Below, one piece after another: positions 1 to 6,542 of a DNA stretch of 6,546 bases. Source of the DNA: Kordiimonadaceae bacterium UBA4441. Lineage in GTDB: Bacteria > Pseudomonadota > Alphaproteobacteria > Sphingomonadales > Emcibacteraceae. A model generated the notes under the pieces. That model was given only the letters and a program-made list of their open reading frames with translations. It did no database searches and had not been told where the DNA came from. The first letter of the stretch is position 1; each line of letters starts with the position of its first letter. A program made the translations under genes and the position numbers. The DNA lies in assembly GCA_002390425.1 (NCBI GenBank), contig DGPL01000049.1, positions 82,214 to 88,759 on the forward strand. Reading direction: 5' to 3'.

Positions 1-35
1 ATAAAAAAACTATTATAAAACATAGCCTTTCATGA

Positions 36-74
36 CCATTCATATTCACTTTACGATCACGCTCTCGTGAATGG
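36..74. repeat. Nested inverted repeats upstream of the TVP38-like gene
   Basis: Two nested inverted repeats are visible. CCATTCA at 36-42 is complementary to TGAATGG at 68-74. Inside it, TCACG at 57-61 pairs with CGTGA at 66-70 around a CTCT loop. The compact 5-bp hairpin is followed by an AT-rich tract that contains T residues but no clean T-run. It could be the end of a transcript entering from the left, an operator for the operon at 162, or chance. The rest of 1-161 is AT-rich leader with no ORF. It holds loose -10-like hexamers (TAAAAT at 126-131, TATTAT at 136-141) without a convincing -35 at the right distance. Confidence 0.3.
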
Positions 75-161
75 ATTTTATTTCTAAACAAGCGTATAGA
101 TGATTATTGTATTTTCAGTTAAGTTTAAAATCAAATATTATGACACCGGATTATATATAGT

Positions 162-860
162 ATGAATGTAAAAAAATATCTTCCCATCGCTTTGCTTGTT
201 AGCGGATTGCTTCTTGCGATATATTTTGATGTCCATAAATTATTATCATTTGAAGTCATTGGCGAAAATTATTCATTGATTAAAAATTATATTGATGAAC
301 AATTTCTATTAAGCATCATCATTTTTGCTGCTGGTTATGCCCTGATTGTTGCCTTTTCAATACCTGGTGCTTCAGTTCTATCACTCATGTATGGGGCGTT
401 GCTTGGAACAGTTGTTTCGGGCTTTCTGGTCGTAATTTCCGCGACTATTGGCGCCAGCATGATCTTTCTAGCGGCGCGCTATGCTTTTGCAGATACTTTA
501 AAAGAACGTGCCGGCCCTTGGTTATCTAAAATGCAAGACGGATTTAATAAAAACGCAGTCAGTTATCTGTTGTTTTTAAGGTTAGTGCCAGCATTTCCTT
601 TTTTTGTCGTGAATATCGTTCCTGCTTTTATGGGCGTAACGCTTCGAACTTATGTTATTACAACGTTTTTTGGTATTATGCCTGGAACCTTTGTATTTGC
701 GAGTATCGGAAATGGCATTGGTTACGTTTTAGAACAAGGAAAAACGCCAAACTTATCGATTTTAAGTTCACCGGAAATTCTTCTACCACTAGCGGCTCTT
801 GGCTTGCTTTCATTAATTCCGATTGCCTATAAAAAGATAAAAGCAGGAAAAGCCGCATGA
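162..860 (+). CDS. TVP38/TMEM64 family (VTT domain) inner-membrane protein
   Basis: This 232-residue polytopic membrane protein belongs to the TVP38/TMEM64 branch of the DedA/VTT (SNARE-associated) superfamily. Hydrophobic segments lie near residues 7-22, 48-66, 68-90, 91-108, 134-158, 163-188 and 205-223. Family signatures are visible: the re-entrant PGASVLSLMYGALLG at 68-82, FLRLVPAFPFF at 138-148 with Arg140 and Pro143, and FFGIMPGTFVFASIGNG at 169-185. Members act in the inner membrane, and relatives are linked to lipid scrambling or proton-dependent membrane homeostasis; the role of bacterial TVP38 proteins is poorly defined. The start is fixed by an in-frame TGA at 141-143 with no other ATG before 162, although the Shine-Dalgarno sequence is weak (CCGGA at 146-150, spaced too far). 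The stop overlaps the next start by ATGA, so the two proteins are probably made together. Fusions of this domain to the same type of oxidoreductase are known, which supports a joint function. Confidence 0.9.
   Translation: MNVKKYLPIALLVSGLLLAIYFDVHKLLSFEVIGENYSLIKNYIDEQFLLSIIIFAAGYALIVAFSIPGASVLSLMYGALLGTVVSGFLVVISATIGASMIFLAARYAFADTLKERAGPWLSKMQDGFNKNAVSYLLFLRLVPAFPFFVVNIVPAFMGVTLRTYVITTFFGIMPGTFVFASIGNGIGYVLEQGKTPNLSILSSPEILLPLAALGLLSLIPIAYKKIKAGKAA
845..848 (+). promoter_or_regulatory. Shine-Dalgarno AGGA for the oxidoreductase, inside the upstream gene
   Basis: AGGA lies 8 bases before the ATG at 857, within the last codons of the membrane-protein gene. With the ATGA stop-start overlap at 857-860 it supports the chosen start and translational coupling. 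Confidence 0.6.
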
Positions 861-2272
861 GTAATACAATTAAAGCAGACATATGTGTAATTGGTGCCGG
901 AAGTGGCGGATTAAGTGTTGCTGCGGGTGCTGCGCAACTAGGGAAAAATGTTGTTTTGCTCGAAGGTGGTAAAATGGGTGGTGACTGCCTAAATTATGGA
1001 TGTGTTCCATCAAAAGCACTTATCGCAGCGGGCAATGCAGCTCAAAAATTTAGATCACCAGAAAAATTTGGTGTTACTCCTCAAAACCCAGACATTAATT
1101 ATGAAAAAGTTCACGACCATATTCACAGCGTAATCGCTGAGATTGAGCCACACGATTCAGTTGAACGGTTTGAAGGGCTCGGTGTAAATGTTATTCAAAG
1201 GTATGGTGAGTTCGAAGATCCAAATACAGTGAGAGCTGGAGACACTCTCATTAAAGCAAAACGTTTTATTATTGCGACAGGATCATCACCGAGTGTTCCA
1301 CCGCTACCCAATATAGATAAAGTGCCTTATCTAACAAATGAAAGTATTTTCGATTTAAAAGAAACACCTAAGCATTTAATTGTTATCGGTGGCGGACCTA
1401 TTGGTCTTGAACTCGCTCAATCATATAAAAGACTCGGCAGTGCAGTAACCGTTATCGCACTTGGCTTTCTTGAAAATGAAGACCCAGAATTAAAAGACAT
1501 ACTTCTAAAATCTTTAAAAAAAGAAGGCATAAACTTTAAAGAAAATGCGGCCATAAAAGATATTTTACAAAATGAAAAAGGTATCAATATAAACCTTGAA
1601 ACTGAAGTTGTAACAGGCAGCCATTTATTAATTGCAACTGGCCGCAAGCCCAACATTGAAAAGTTAAGTCTTGAAAAAGCGAACGTTGAATTTTCTAAGC
1701 ATGGAATTAAAGTTGGTGAGAATTTAAGAACGTCCAATAAATCTATTTATGCTATCGGTGATGTCACAGGATGGGCCGGTTTCACCCATAAAGCAGGATA
1801 TGATGCAGGCATTATCATTAGACGAATTGTTTTTGGCATGTTTTGGGCAAAGGCAAATTATAAAGCTTTACCCCATGCAACCTACACATCACCTCCACTA
1901 GCAGGTGTTGGTTTAAGTGAAAAAGAGGCCCGCGCAAAACACGGTGATCAAATCACCGTATTAAGATGGGATTTTGCAGAAAACGACCGCGCCAAAGCTA
2001 TGGGCATTAAGGATGGCCTAATTAAAGTAATTACGTCTAAAAAAGGACTTATTCTTGGGGTTTCTATTGTTGGCGAGAATGCAGATGAATTGCTTGCAAC
2101 TTGGACACTCGCTATAAATGAAGGATTAAAAATAGGATCAATGGCAAACGTTATTAGTCCTTATCCAACATTAGGTGAAGTGAGCAAGCGAGCCGCATCA
2201 AGTTATTACACTGAATCATTATTTAGTGATAGAACTAAGAAAATTGTTAAGTGGTTATCATTTATGGGATAA
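857..2272 (+). CDS. FAD-dependent pyridine nucleotide-disulfide oxidoreductase (MerA/Lpd-like)
   Basis: This 471-residue cytoplasmic flavoprotein of the class I disulfide oxidoreductase family passes electrons from NAD(P)H through FAD to a cysteine pair. Visible motifs are the FAD-binding GAGSGG at 13-18, the redox-active Cys44-LNYG-Cys49 followed by VPSKAL, a second Rossmann motif GGGPIGLE at 178-185, the ATGRKPN at 260-266, the FAD-contacting AIGD at 299-302, and a C-terminal dimerisation domain from about 340. Length is normal for the family without an N-terminal HMA domain. Three oddities bear on function. The C-terminal vicinal cysteines of mercuric reductase are absent (the protein ends WLSFMG). 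The Lpd catalytic His of the H-P-T motif is Tyr436, in PYPTLGE, while Glu441 is kept. The acidic residue usually ending the NAD-binding second strand is Ala201. It is therefore unlikely to be a true mercuric reductase or dihydrolipoamide dehydrogenase, though automated annotation may use either name. Its partner substrate is unknown; the coupled TVP38-type gene suggests a membrane-linked one. Confidence 0.9.
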   Translation: MSNTIKADICVIGAGSGGLSVAAGAAQLGKNVVLLEGGKMGGDCLNYGCVPSKALIAAGNAAQKFRSPEKFGVTPQNPDINYEKVHDHIHSVIAEIEPHDSVERFEGLGVNVIQRYGEFEDPNTVRAGDTLIKAKRFIIATGSSPSVPPLPNIDKVPYLTNESIFDLKETPKHLIVIGGGPIGLELAQSYKRLGSAVTVIALGFLENEDPELKDILLKSLKKEGINFKENAAIKDILQNEKGININLETEVVTGSHLLIATGRKPNIEKLSLEKANVEFSKHGIKVGENLRTSNKSIYAIGDVTGWAGFTHKAGYDAGIIIRRIVFGMFWAKANYKALPHATYTSPPLAGVGLSEKEARAKHGDQITVLRWDFAENDRAKAMGIKDGLIKVITSKKGLILGVSIVGENADELLATWTLAINEGLKIGSMANVISPYPTLGEVSKRAASSYYTESLFSDRTKKIVKWLSFMG

Positions 2273-2276
2273 TTAA

Positions 2277-3680
2277 ATGGCGGGCATATTAAAAAAACTA
2301 TCGATTAAGGAAAGTCTCTCCGCAAGACTTCTTCTCTTTACGATTTGTTTTGTGCTTATTGCAGAAGTCTTGATTTATGTTCCATCTATTGCAAATTTTA
2401 GAGAGAACTGGATTGAGCAAAAAATAGCGGAAGCGAATATTGCTATTCTAGTTTTGGAAGCGGCACCTGATTATATCGTAAGCCGAATGCTTACTGATGA
2501 GCTTCTAATATCGACCGAAAATTATTCTATAATGCGCCGCTTTGATGATGGAATGGATCCTCAAGTATTAAGAGCTATGGAACCGTACAATGTTTCAGCA
2601 AGATTTGATATTCGCAACGTACCTTGGACAGAATCCGTGAGAGATGCATTTGAAACATTAATTTTCATGAATAGAGAAAATTATTTAATGGAAGTTACCG
2701 GTAACGCATCTGGTGAATATGGAGGTGAAATTGTCGTTGTCTTTGATGAAATTCTTCTTTGTCACGATATGCTAATTTATTCACGCAATATCGTACTGTT
2801 AACAATTGTCATATCCTTGTTTACTGCAATGCTGGTATATTACAGTCTTTCTAACCTTCTCGTTCGTCCCGTTCAAAAAATTACTGATAACATGATTGCC
2901 TTTAGACATGCACCCGAAGACTTAACCAAAAAATTTATCCCAGAAGACAGAGAAGATGAAATTGGCTTAGTGATGCAGGAACTAGCAAGAATGCAGGACG
3001 ATGTTAGGAAAGCTTTAAACCAAAAAGACCATCTCGCTAAACTGGGGGGCGCCATTAGCAATATTAATCACGATCTACGAAATATGCTTTCAAGTGCTCA
3101 GCTCGTTTCTGATCATTTAAGTACTATTGATGATCCCGTAGTTCAGCAACTCGCGCCTAGGTTTGTTAAAGCAATCGACCGCGCCATAAGACTTTGTGAA
3201 AACACACTCCAATATGGCGGCAGTGAGGTTGAAGAACTTAATGTAAAAACATTTAATCTACATAATTTGGTTGATGATGTGACCACTTCTCTCGGTTTAT
3301 ATGAAAATGAAAATATTAAACTACAAAATAACATAGCGACAGAGCAGAAAATTAAAGCGGATAATGATCAGCTTTTCAGAGTATTGATGAATATTTGTCG
3401 CAATGCCGTTCAAGCCATCGGCGAGACAGGAAATATTACTATAAATGGCATAGTTGAAAATAGCCAAATAACCGTCGACATTTCTGATGATGCACTTGGC
3501 ATCCCTGAAAAAATTAAAGAGAACCTTTTCCAGCCTTTTAAAACCGGTAGTAGAGGTGGAACGGGCCTAGGTCTCGCCATATCAAAAGAAATTATTACCG
3601 CTCATGGTGGGACATTAGACCTGCTTAAAAGTGATGCTTCAGGAACGACCTTTAGAATTATACTGCCGCTTAATAATTAA
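2277..3680 (+). CDS. HAMP-containing sensor histidine kinase
   Basis: This 467-residue membrane sensor kinase starts 4 bases after the oxidoreductase stop, with GGGA at 2266-2269 as a plausible ribosome site, so it is the third gene of the operon. Domains in order are transmembrane segment 1 (about 17-39), a periplasmic region of about 130 residues (40-169) that I cannot assign to a known sensor fold, transmembrane segment 2 (about 170-192), HAMP (about 193-247), the HisKA dimerisation helix with phospho-acceptor His265 in NHDLRN, and the HATPase_c domain. The N box has Asn372 and Asn376 (NICRNAVQA). The G1 box reads DDALGIP at 404-410, where DxGxG is expected, so the first glycine is Ala406 and the usual Pro is Leu407. 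The F box and G2 box (GTGLGLAI, 428-435) are intact. No response regulator or receiver domain is in the window, so its partner must be elsewhere. It probably senses an envelope signal related to the two upstream proteins. Confidence 0.93.
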   Translation: MAGILKKLSIKESLSARLLLFTICFVLIAEVLIYVPSIANFRENWIEQKIAEANIAILVLEAAPDYIVSRMLTDELLISTENYSIMRRFDDGMDPQVLRAMEPYNVSARFDIRNVPWTESVRDAFETLIFMNRENYLMEVTGNASGEYGGEIVVVFDEILLCHDMLIYSRNIVLLTIVISLFTAMLVYYSLSNLLVRPVQKITDNMIAFRHAPEDLTKKFIPEDREDEIGLVMQELARMQDDVRKALNQKDHLAKLGGAISNINHDLRNMLSSAQLVSDHLSTIDDPVVQQLAPRFVKAIDRAIRLCENTLQYGGSEVEELNVKTFNLHNLVDDVTTSLGLYENENIKLQNNIATEQKIKADNDQLFRVLMNICRNAVQAIGETGNITINGIVENSQITVDISDDALGIPEKIKENLFQPFKTGSRGGTGLGLAISKEIITAHGGTLDLLKSDASGTTFRIILPLNN

Positions 3681-3686
3681 AAGAAA

Positions 3687-4079
3687 TTATCGAGGATCAA
3701 TTTCATTAGAATGATCAGTTGGGTGCGGTGTCGCCGTCAAAACAGTAACACCCTTTGGTGCCTTAAAACGGTGCCATAAACCCTTTGGCACCACCGTTAA
3801 CGTTCCAGCCTTCATATTCAATATTTCCGGTCCATCATTTGTCATGATTGTTAATTCAGTCTCACCTTTTAATATATATACCAATTCATCACCCATTGTA
3901 TGACGTTCCCATGGACTTTCTCCAACAAAACTTCCTGTAAAAATACCACCCGTATCAAAAGCCCCAAGTGTGGCAAAAACTCCTTCCATTTCTTCTTCAG
4001 ATGTTTGCGGTGTTCTTCCTTTTAGAACTTTTAATTTATTAAGTTCCTCTTCAATCTTTGCTACTCTTATTCCATTCAT
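3687..4079 (-). CDS. Small single-domain cupin protein
   Basis: This 130-residue protein has one cupin beta-barrel and no signal peptide, so it is likely cytoplasmic. Motif 1 spans G53 to G72: His60, Glu65 and Gly72 fit the H-x4-E-x6-G part, but the first His of the usual HxH is Glu58 (W-E-R-H). Motif 2 spans G92 to H103, with Pro98, Gly100 and His103, and Ala107 where Asn is usual. The likely metal ligands His60, Glu65 and His103 remain. Cupins of this size include sugar isomerases, dioxygenases and ligand-binding proteins, and the sequence does not choose among them. Its ATG overlaps the stop of the upstream gamma-glutamyltransferase by ATGA (4076-4079), and no strong Shine-Dalgarno is present, so translation probably depends on the upstream gene. 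Its stop is 6 bases from the stop of the convergent kinase gene. Confidence 0.85.
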   Translation of the reverse strand: MNGIRVAKIEEELNKLKVLKGRTPQTSEEEMEGVFATLGAFDTGGIFTGSFVGESPWERHTMGDELVYILKGETELTIMTNDGPEILNMKAGTLTVVPKGLWHRFKAPKGVTVLTATPHPTDHSNEIDPR

Positions 4080-6289
4080 TGGGCTATATACCCTTCACGG
4101 CGGTGATCTGCGCCTCCCTCAAGTATACGACGACCATTATCATCATAAATCAATTTTATTCCATGAAGGCCACTCATCAATGTGACTGCCTCTACTTCGT
4201 GACCTAATGCTTTTAATGGCTCAATCAGTTTTTCGGCATCCGTTTCTTTCTCCACAAGTGCAGGACCATTTCGGCTAATAATATGGGGAGCGTTAATCGC
4301 TGATTGCATATCCATATTCCAATCAAGAACATTAATCATAGTCTGCGTTACATAATTTATAATGCTCGAGCCTCCAGGCGACCCGATAATAAGTGCTGGT
4401 CTATTCTTCTCATCAAAAACGATACTTGGTGTCTGAGAACTCATCGGTCGCTTACCACCCTCAACACGGTTAGCAACCATTTTTCCATCAGCATCTCGCG
4501 GGATTAGTGAGAAATCAGTGAGTTCATTATTTAACATAAACCCTTCAACCATAAGACGGCTTCCGAACATACTTTCCACGGTCGCCGTCATGGAAACGAC
4601 ATGCCCCCATTGGTCCGTGATACTAAAATGGGTTGTTGAGGGTATTTCAAGAACTTTACCTTCGCCGTAATTTAACGTCATTTCCATTGGCGGGGTTCCA
4701 TAAGGTGCCTTCCCCATTGAAAAACCCGGTTTAATCAATCCTGCACGTTCTTTAAGATAATCAGAATTGATCATACTATTCACTGGGACATCAATAAAAT
4801 CTGTATCTCCCGTATATTGATTACGGTCAGCATAAGCGAGGCTTTCTGCCTCAAGAATAATATTATAAGCTTCCGCCGAATGCGGCACCATTTGGTCAAT
4901 ATTAAATCCCTCAAGCAAACCTAATGTCGCTATCATCGTATGCCCTCCTGATGAAGGCGGCGGGATTGAACATACTTTATAGGTTCTGTAATTCCCGCAA
5001 ATTACGTCTCTCTCTTTAGCGTGATAATTCTCAAGATCACTTAGCTCCATTAAACCGGGATTATTGGGTGCATTTTTAATCGCATCAACAATTTTTTCTG
5101 CAATATCACCCTTATAAAAGGCGGATATGCCCTCAGTGGCAATTCGTTTTAATACGGCCGCTTGTTTTGGGTTTTTCAGCAAATGTCCCGCTTTCCAAGG
5201 ATCTCCATTTTCATCATAAAAATAATCACGAGACGCCGGTACCAACATTAATTTTTCATCTATTGTGATATAACGTTCCAAACGCGGCGAGACAATGAAC
5301 CCTTCTTCCGCAAGCCTTATGGCTGGCTCAAGCACTTCTGACCATGAGAGAACCCCATGCTTATCATGAGCCATCTTTAAAGCTGCGAGTGCGCCCGGAA
5401 CCCCTACTGATAATCCACCGTAAACCGCATCAAGTTTAACATAACCATCAACATCAGTGACGGATTTGAAGTGATCGGGCGTTGCGGCCATTGGCGCCGC
5501 TTCACGGCCATCATAAAAATTAAGCTGCTCACTTAATGACGCTTCCGGATCAAAATGTAATAGGAATGCGCCACCACCAATACCCGATGATTGCGGCTCA
5601 ACCAGACTAAGTGTCGTTTCAACGGCGATCGCAGCATCAACCGCACTTCCACCCCGCTTTAATATTTCAAGGCCCGCCTTCGCGGCATATGGGTTTGCCG
5701 CAACCACCATCTGATTTTCAAAATTAGCATTCCCATTTTCTAAATTTTGCAGTGAAGACAGATTTAAATCACTAGGTGTGACGGGTATGATATTTTCGGC
5801 TTTTTCAAGTAATCTCGTTATCAATTGTTTTTCTAGAGTGGCATGGCTATTATTTTCAAACTTATACTCTAATAATCGCAATCTACTCGCTATGTCATTA
5901 ATACGTGATTTTTCAATTTCTACCCCACGCCAGAAACTGGCTTTATCCGCAGCAGACGCATCGAAATAATCATTTAATGCTTTACTCACAGCTGCTTCTC
6001 GTTGCGGTAAAAGAAATTCTATGTCACGGAGCTCTTTTTTGACTTCTTCTAATGATATAACAACATCGTCAAAAGATGGTTTAGAGGGACTCGCGATATT
6101 AGTGACATTATCATTAATCGCCTCCTTAGCATCATTAGGATTAGTTTCTTCAAGTTCCTGCCACAAATTATCCGCATGTAATTCTGGCCATTCATCCGAA
6201 TTATTACTTGAGCATGATATGATCGAAACCATAGATATTAGTACGCTAAATAACTTTAAACCTTTGTTAAATAAACTTTTTTTAGACAT
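4076..6289 (-). CDS. ggt: Gamma-glutamyltransferase, lipoprotein with helical N-terminal extension
   Basis: This N-terminal-nucleophile enzyme cleaves gamma-glutamyl bonds, as in glutathione, and transfers or hydrolyses the glutamyl group. Numbering uses the preferred 737-residue start at 6289, which has GGAAG five bases upstream and directly begins a lipoprotein signal (MSKKSLFNKGLKL, hydrophobic stretch, lipobox IISC, Cys26). The upstream ATG at 6322 has no ribosome site and would put 11 residues before the signal. After Cys26 comes about 160 residues of acidic and then charged helical, coiled-coil-like sequence without a known domain. The GGT fold starts near 190. Substrate Arg262 lies in DGREAAP. 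The self-processing Thr552 (STTHFSITD) divides the large subunit from a small subunit of 186 residues. Also seen are Thr570 and Glu572 (TATVES), NNELTDF (Glu589, Asp592), PMSS (Ser617, Ser618) and SPGG. All catalytic residues look intact. It is probably anchored in the periplasm. It shares an ATGA overlap with the downstream cupin gene. Confidence 0.93.
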   Translation of the reverse strand: MSKKSLFNKGLKLFSVLISMVSIISCSSNNSDEWPELHADNLWQELEETNPNDAKEAINDNVTNIASPSKPSFDDVVISLEEVKKELRDIEFLLPQREAAVSKALNDYFDASAADKASFWRGVEIEKSRINDIASRLRLLEYKFENNSHATLEKQLITRLLEKAENIIPVTPSDLNLSSLQNLENGNANFENQMVVAANPYAAKAGLEILKRGGSAVDAAIAVETTLSLVEPQSSGIGGGAFLLHFDPEASLSEQLNFYDGREAAPMAATPDHFKSVTDVDGYVKLDAVYGGLSVGVPGALAALKMAHDKHGVLSWSEVLEPAIRLAEEGFIVSPRLERYITIDEKLMLVPASRDYFYDENGDPWKAGHLLKNPKQAAVLKRIATEGISAFYKGDIAEKIVDAIKNAPNNPGLMELSDLENYHAKERDVICGNYRTYKVCSIPPPSSGGHTMIATLGLLEGFNIDQMVPHSAEAYNIILEAESLAYADRNQYTGDTDFIDVPVNSMINSDYLKERAGLIKPGFSMGKAPYGTPPMEMTLNYGEGKVLEIPSTTHFSITDQWGHVVSMTATVESMFGSRLMVEGFMLNNELTDFSLIPRDADGKMVANRVEGGKRPMSSQTPSIVFDEKNRPALIIGSPGGSSIINYVTQTMINVLDWNMDMQSAINAPHIISRNGPALVEKETDAEKLIEPLKALGHEVEAVTLMSGLHGIKLIYDDNGRRILEGGADHRREGYIAQ

Positions 6290-6294
6290 AATAT

Positions 6295-6299
6295 CTTCC
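6295..6299 (-). promoter_or_regulatory. Shine-Dalgarno GGAAG that decides the GGT start
   Basis: On the minus strand GGAAG lies five bases before the ATG at 6289-6287. The alternative in-frame ATG at 6322 has no comparable site. The chosen start also puts a standard basic N-terminus in front of the lipoprotein signal. Confidence 0.65.
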
Positions 6300-6302
6300 G
6301 TG

Positions 6303-6320
6303 GATTTTAAATTGAAAATC
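6303..6320. repeat. Inverted repeat between the GGT promoter region and start codon
   Basis: GATTTT at 6303-6308 is the exact reverse complement of AAAATC at 6315-6320, with a 6-base spacer (AAATTG). It lies in the leader of the gamma-glutamyltransferase gene and touches the candidate -10 element. It could be an operator for a dimeric repressor or a weak RNA hairpin. The arms are AT-rich and short, so chance is possible. Confidence 0.3.
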
Positions 6321-6348
6321 ATTTAACGCTTACATTAGATCATGACAA
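6320..6348 (-). promoter_or_regulatory. Candidate sigma-70-type promoter for GGT-cupin operon
   Basis: On the minus strand TTGTCA (6348-6343) matches five of six bases of the -35 consensus. TTAAAT (6326-6321) matches four of six of the -10 with a 16-base spacer. Transcription would begin near 6313, leaving a leader of about 24 bases before the preferred start and excluding the ATG at 6322. A second weaker pair, TTGTTC (6360-6355) and TAATGT (6337-6332) with a 17-base spacer, is an alternative. The area is AT-rich, so chance matches are expected. Confidence 0.3.
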
Positions 6349-6413
6349 ATTTAAGAACAAGCATCACATTCGAAGATTTTTCAAAAAAAAGTGACAATAA
6401 TGTTAAATGAAGC

Positions 6414-6442
6414 TTGCATTCACTGTCTGTTATGAGTAGTTT
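6414..6442 (+). promoter_or_regulatory. Weak candidate promoter for tRNA-Arg
   Basis: TTGCAT (6414-6419) and TAGTTT (6437-6442) are separated by 17 bases and would start transcription near 6449, about 17 bases before the mature tRNA 5' end. The -10 is poor (three of six). A promoter is expected somewhere in 6349-6465, because the gene to the left is divergent and cannot supply read-through. Confidence 0.2.
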
Positions 6443-6465
6443 GCCATTCACATTTTGAATAAGAA

Positions 6466-6542
6466 GCGCTTGTAGCTCAGCTGGATAGAGTACTTGACTA
6501 CGAATCAAGGGGTCGGGAGTTCGAATCTTCCCAAGCGCGCCA
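6466..6542 (+). tRNA. tRNA-Arg (anticodon ACG), CCA end encoded
   Basis: The sequence folds as a complete cloverleaf of 77 bases including CCA. The acceptor stem is GCGCTTG (6466-6472) with CAAGCGC (6532-6538). The D stem GCTC pairs with GAGT through one G-U pair. The anticodon stem CTTGA/TCAAG encloses the loop CTACGAA, with anticodon ACG at 6500-6502. The variable loop is GGGTC. The T arm GGGAG/CTTCC encloses TTCGAAT. The discriminator is G6539, and CCA occupies 6540-6542. A34 in this tRNA is normally edited to inosine, so it reads CGU, CGC and CGA codons. The gene lies near the right edge, so nothing can be said of what follows. Confidence 0.96.

Noticed and set aside
1417..1737. 106-codon minus-strand open frame inside the oxidoreductase
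   Set aside because: It lies fully within a gene with strong family motifs and its product matches no recognisable family.
857..2272. Mercuric reductase (merA) identity
   Set aside because: The redox CxxxxC motif matches, but the C-terminal Cys pair and HMA domain are missing and there are no merR, merT or merP genes nearby.
3673..3690. Bidirectional terminator from ATAATT/AATTAT
   Set aside because: The stem is only six A-T pairs with no G-C, too weak for intrinsic termination in either direction.
6290..6322. Extended GGT start at 6322, giving 748 residues
   Set aside because: There is no ribosome site before this ATG, it puts 11 residues ahead of a normal lipoprotein signal, and it overlaps the candidate -10. 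The ATG at 6289 has GGAAG at good spacing.
6021..6326. 101-codon plus-strand open frame across the GGT N-terminus
   Set aside because: It is antisense to a gene with clear lipoprotein and GGT features; the Ser- and Leu-rich translation is typical of a shadow frame.
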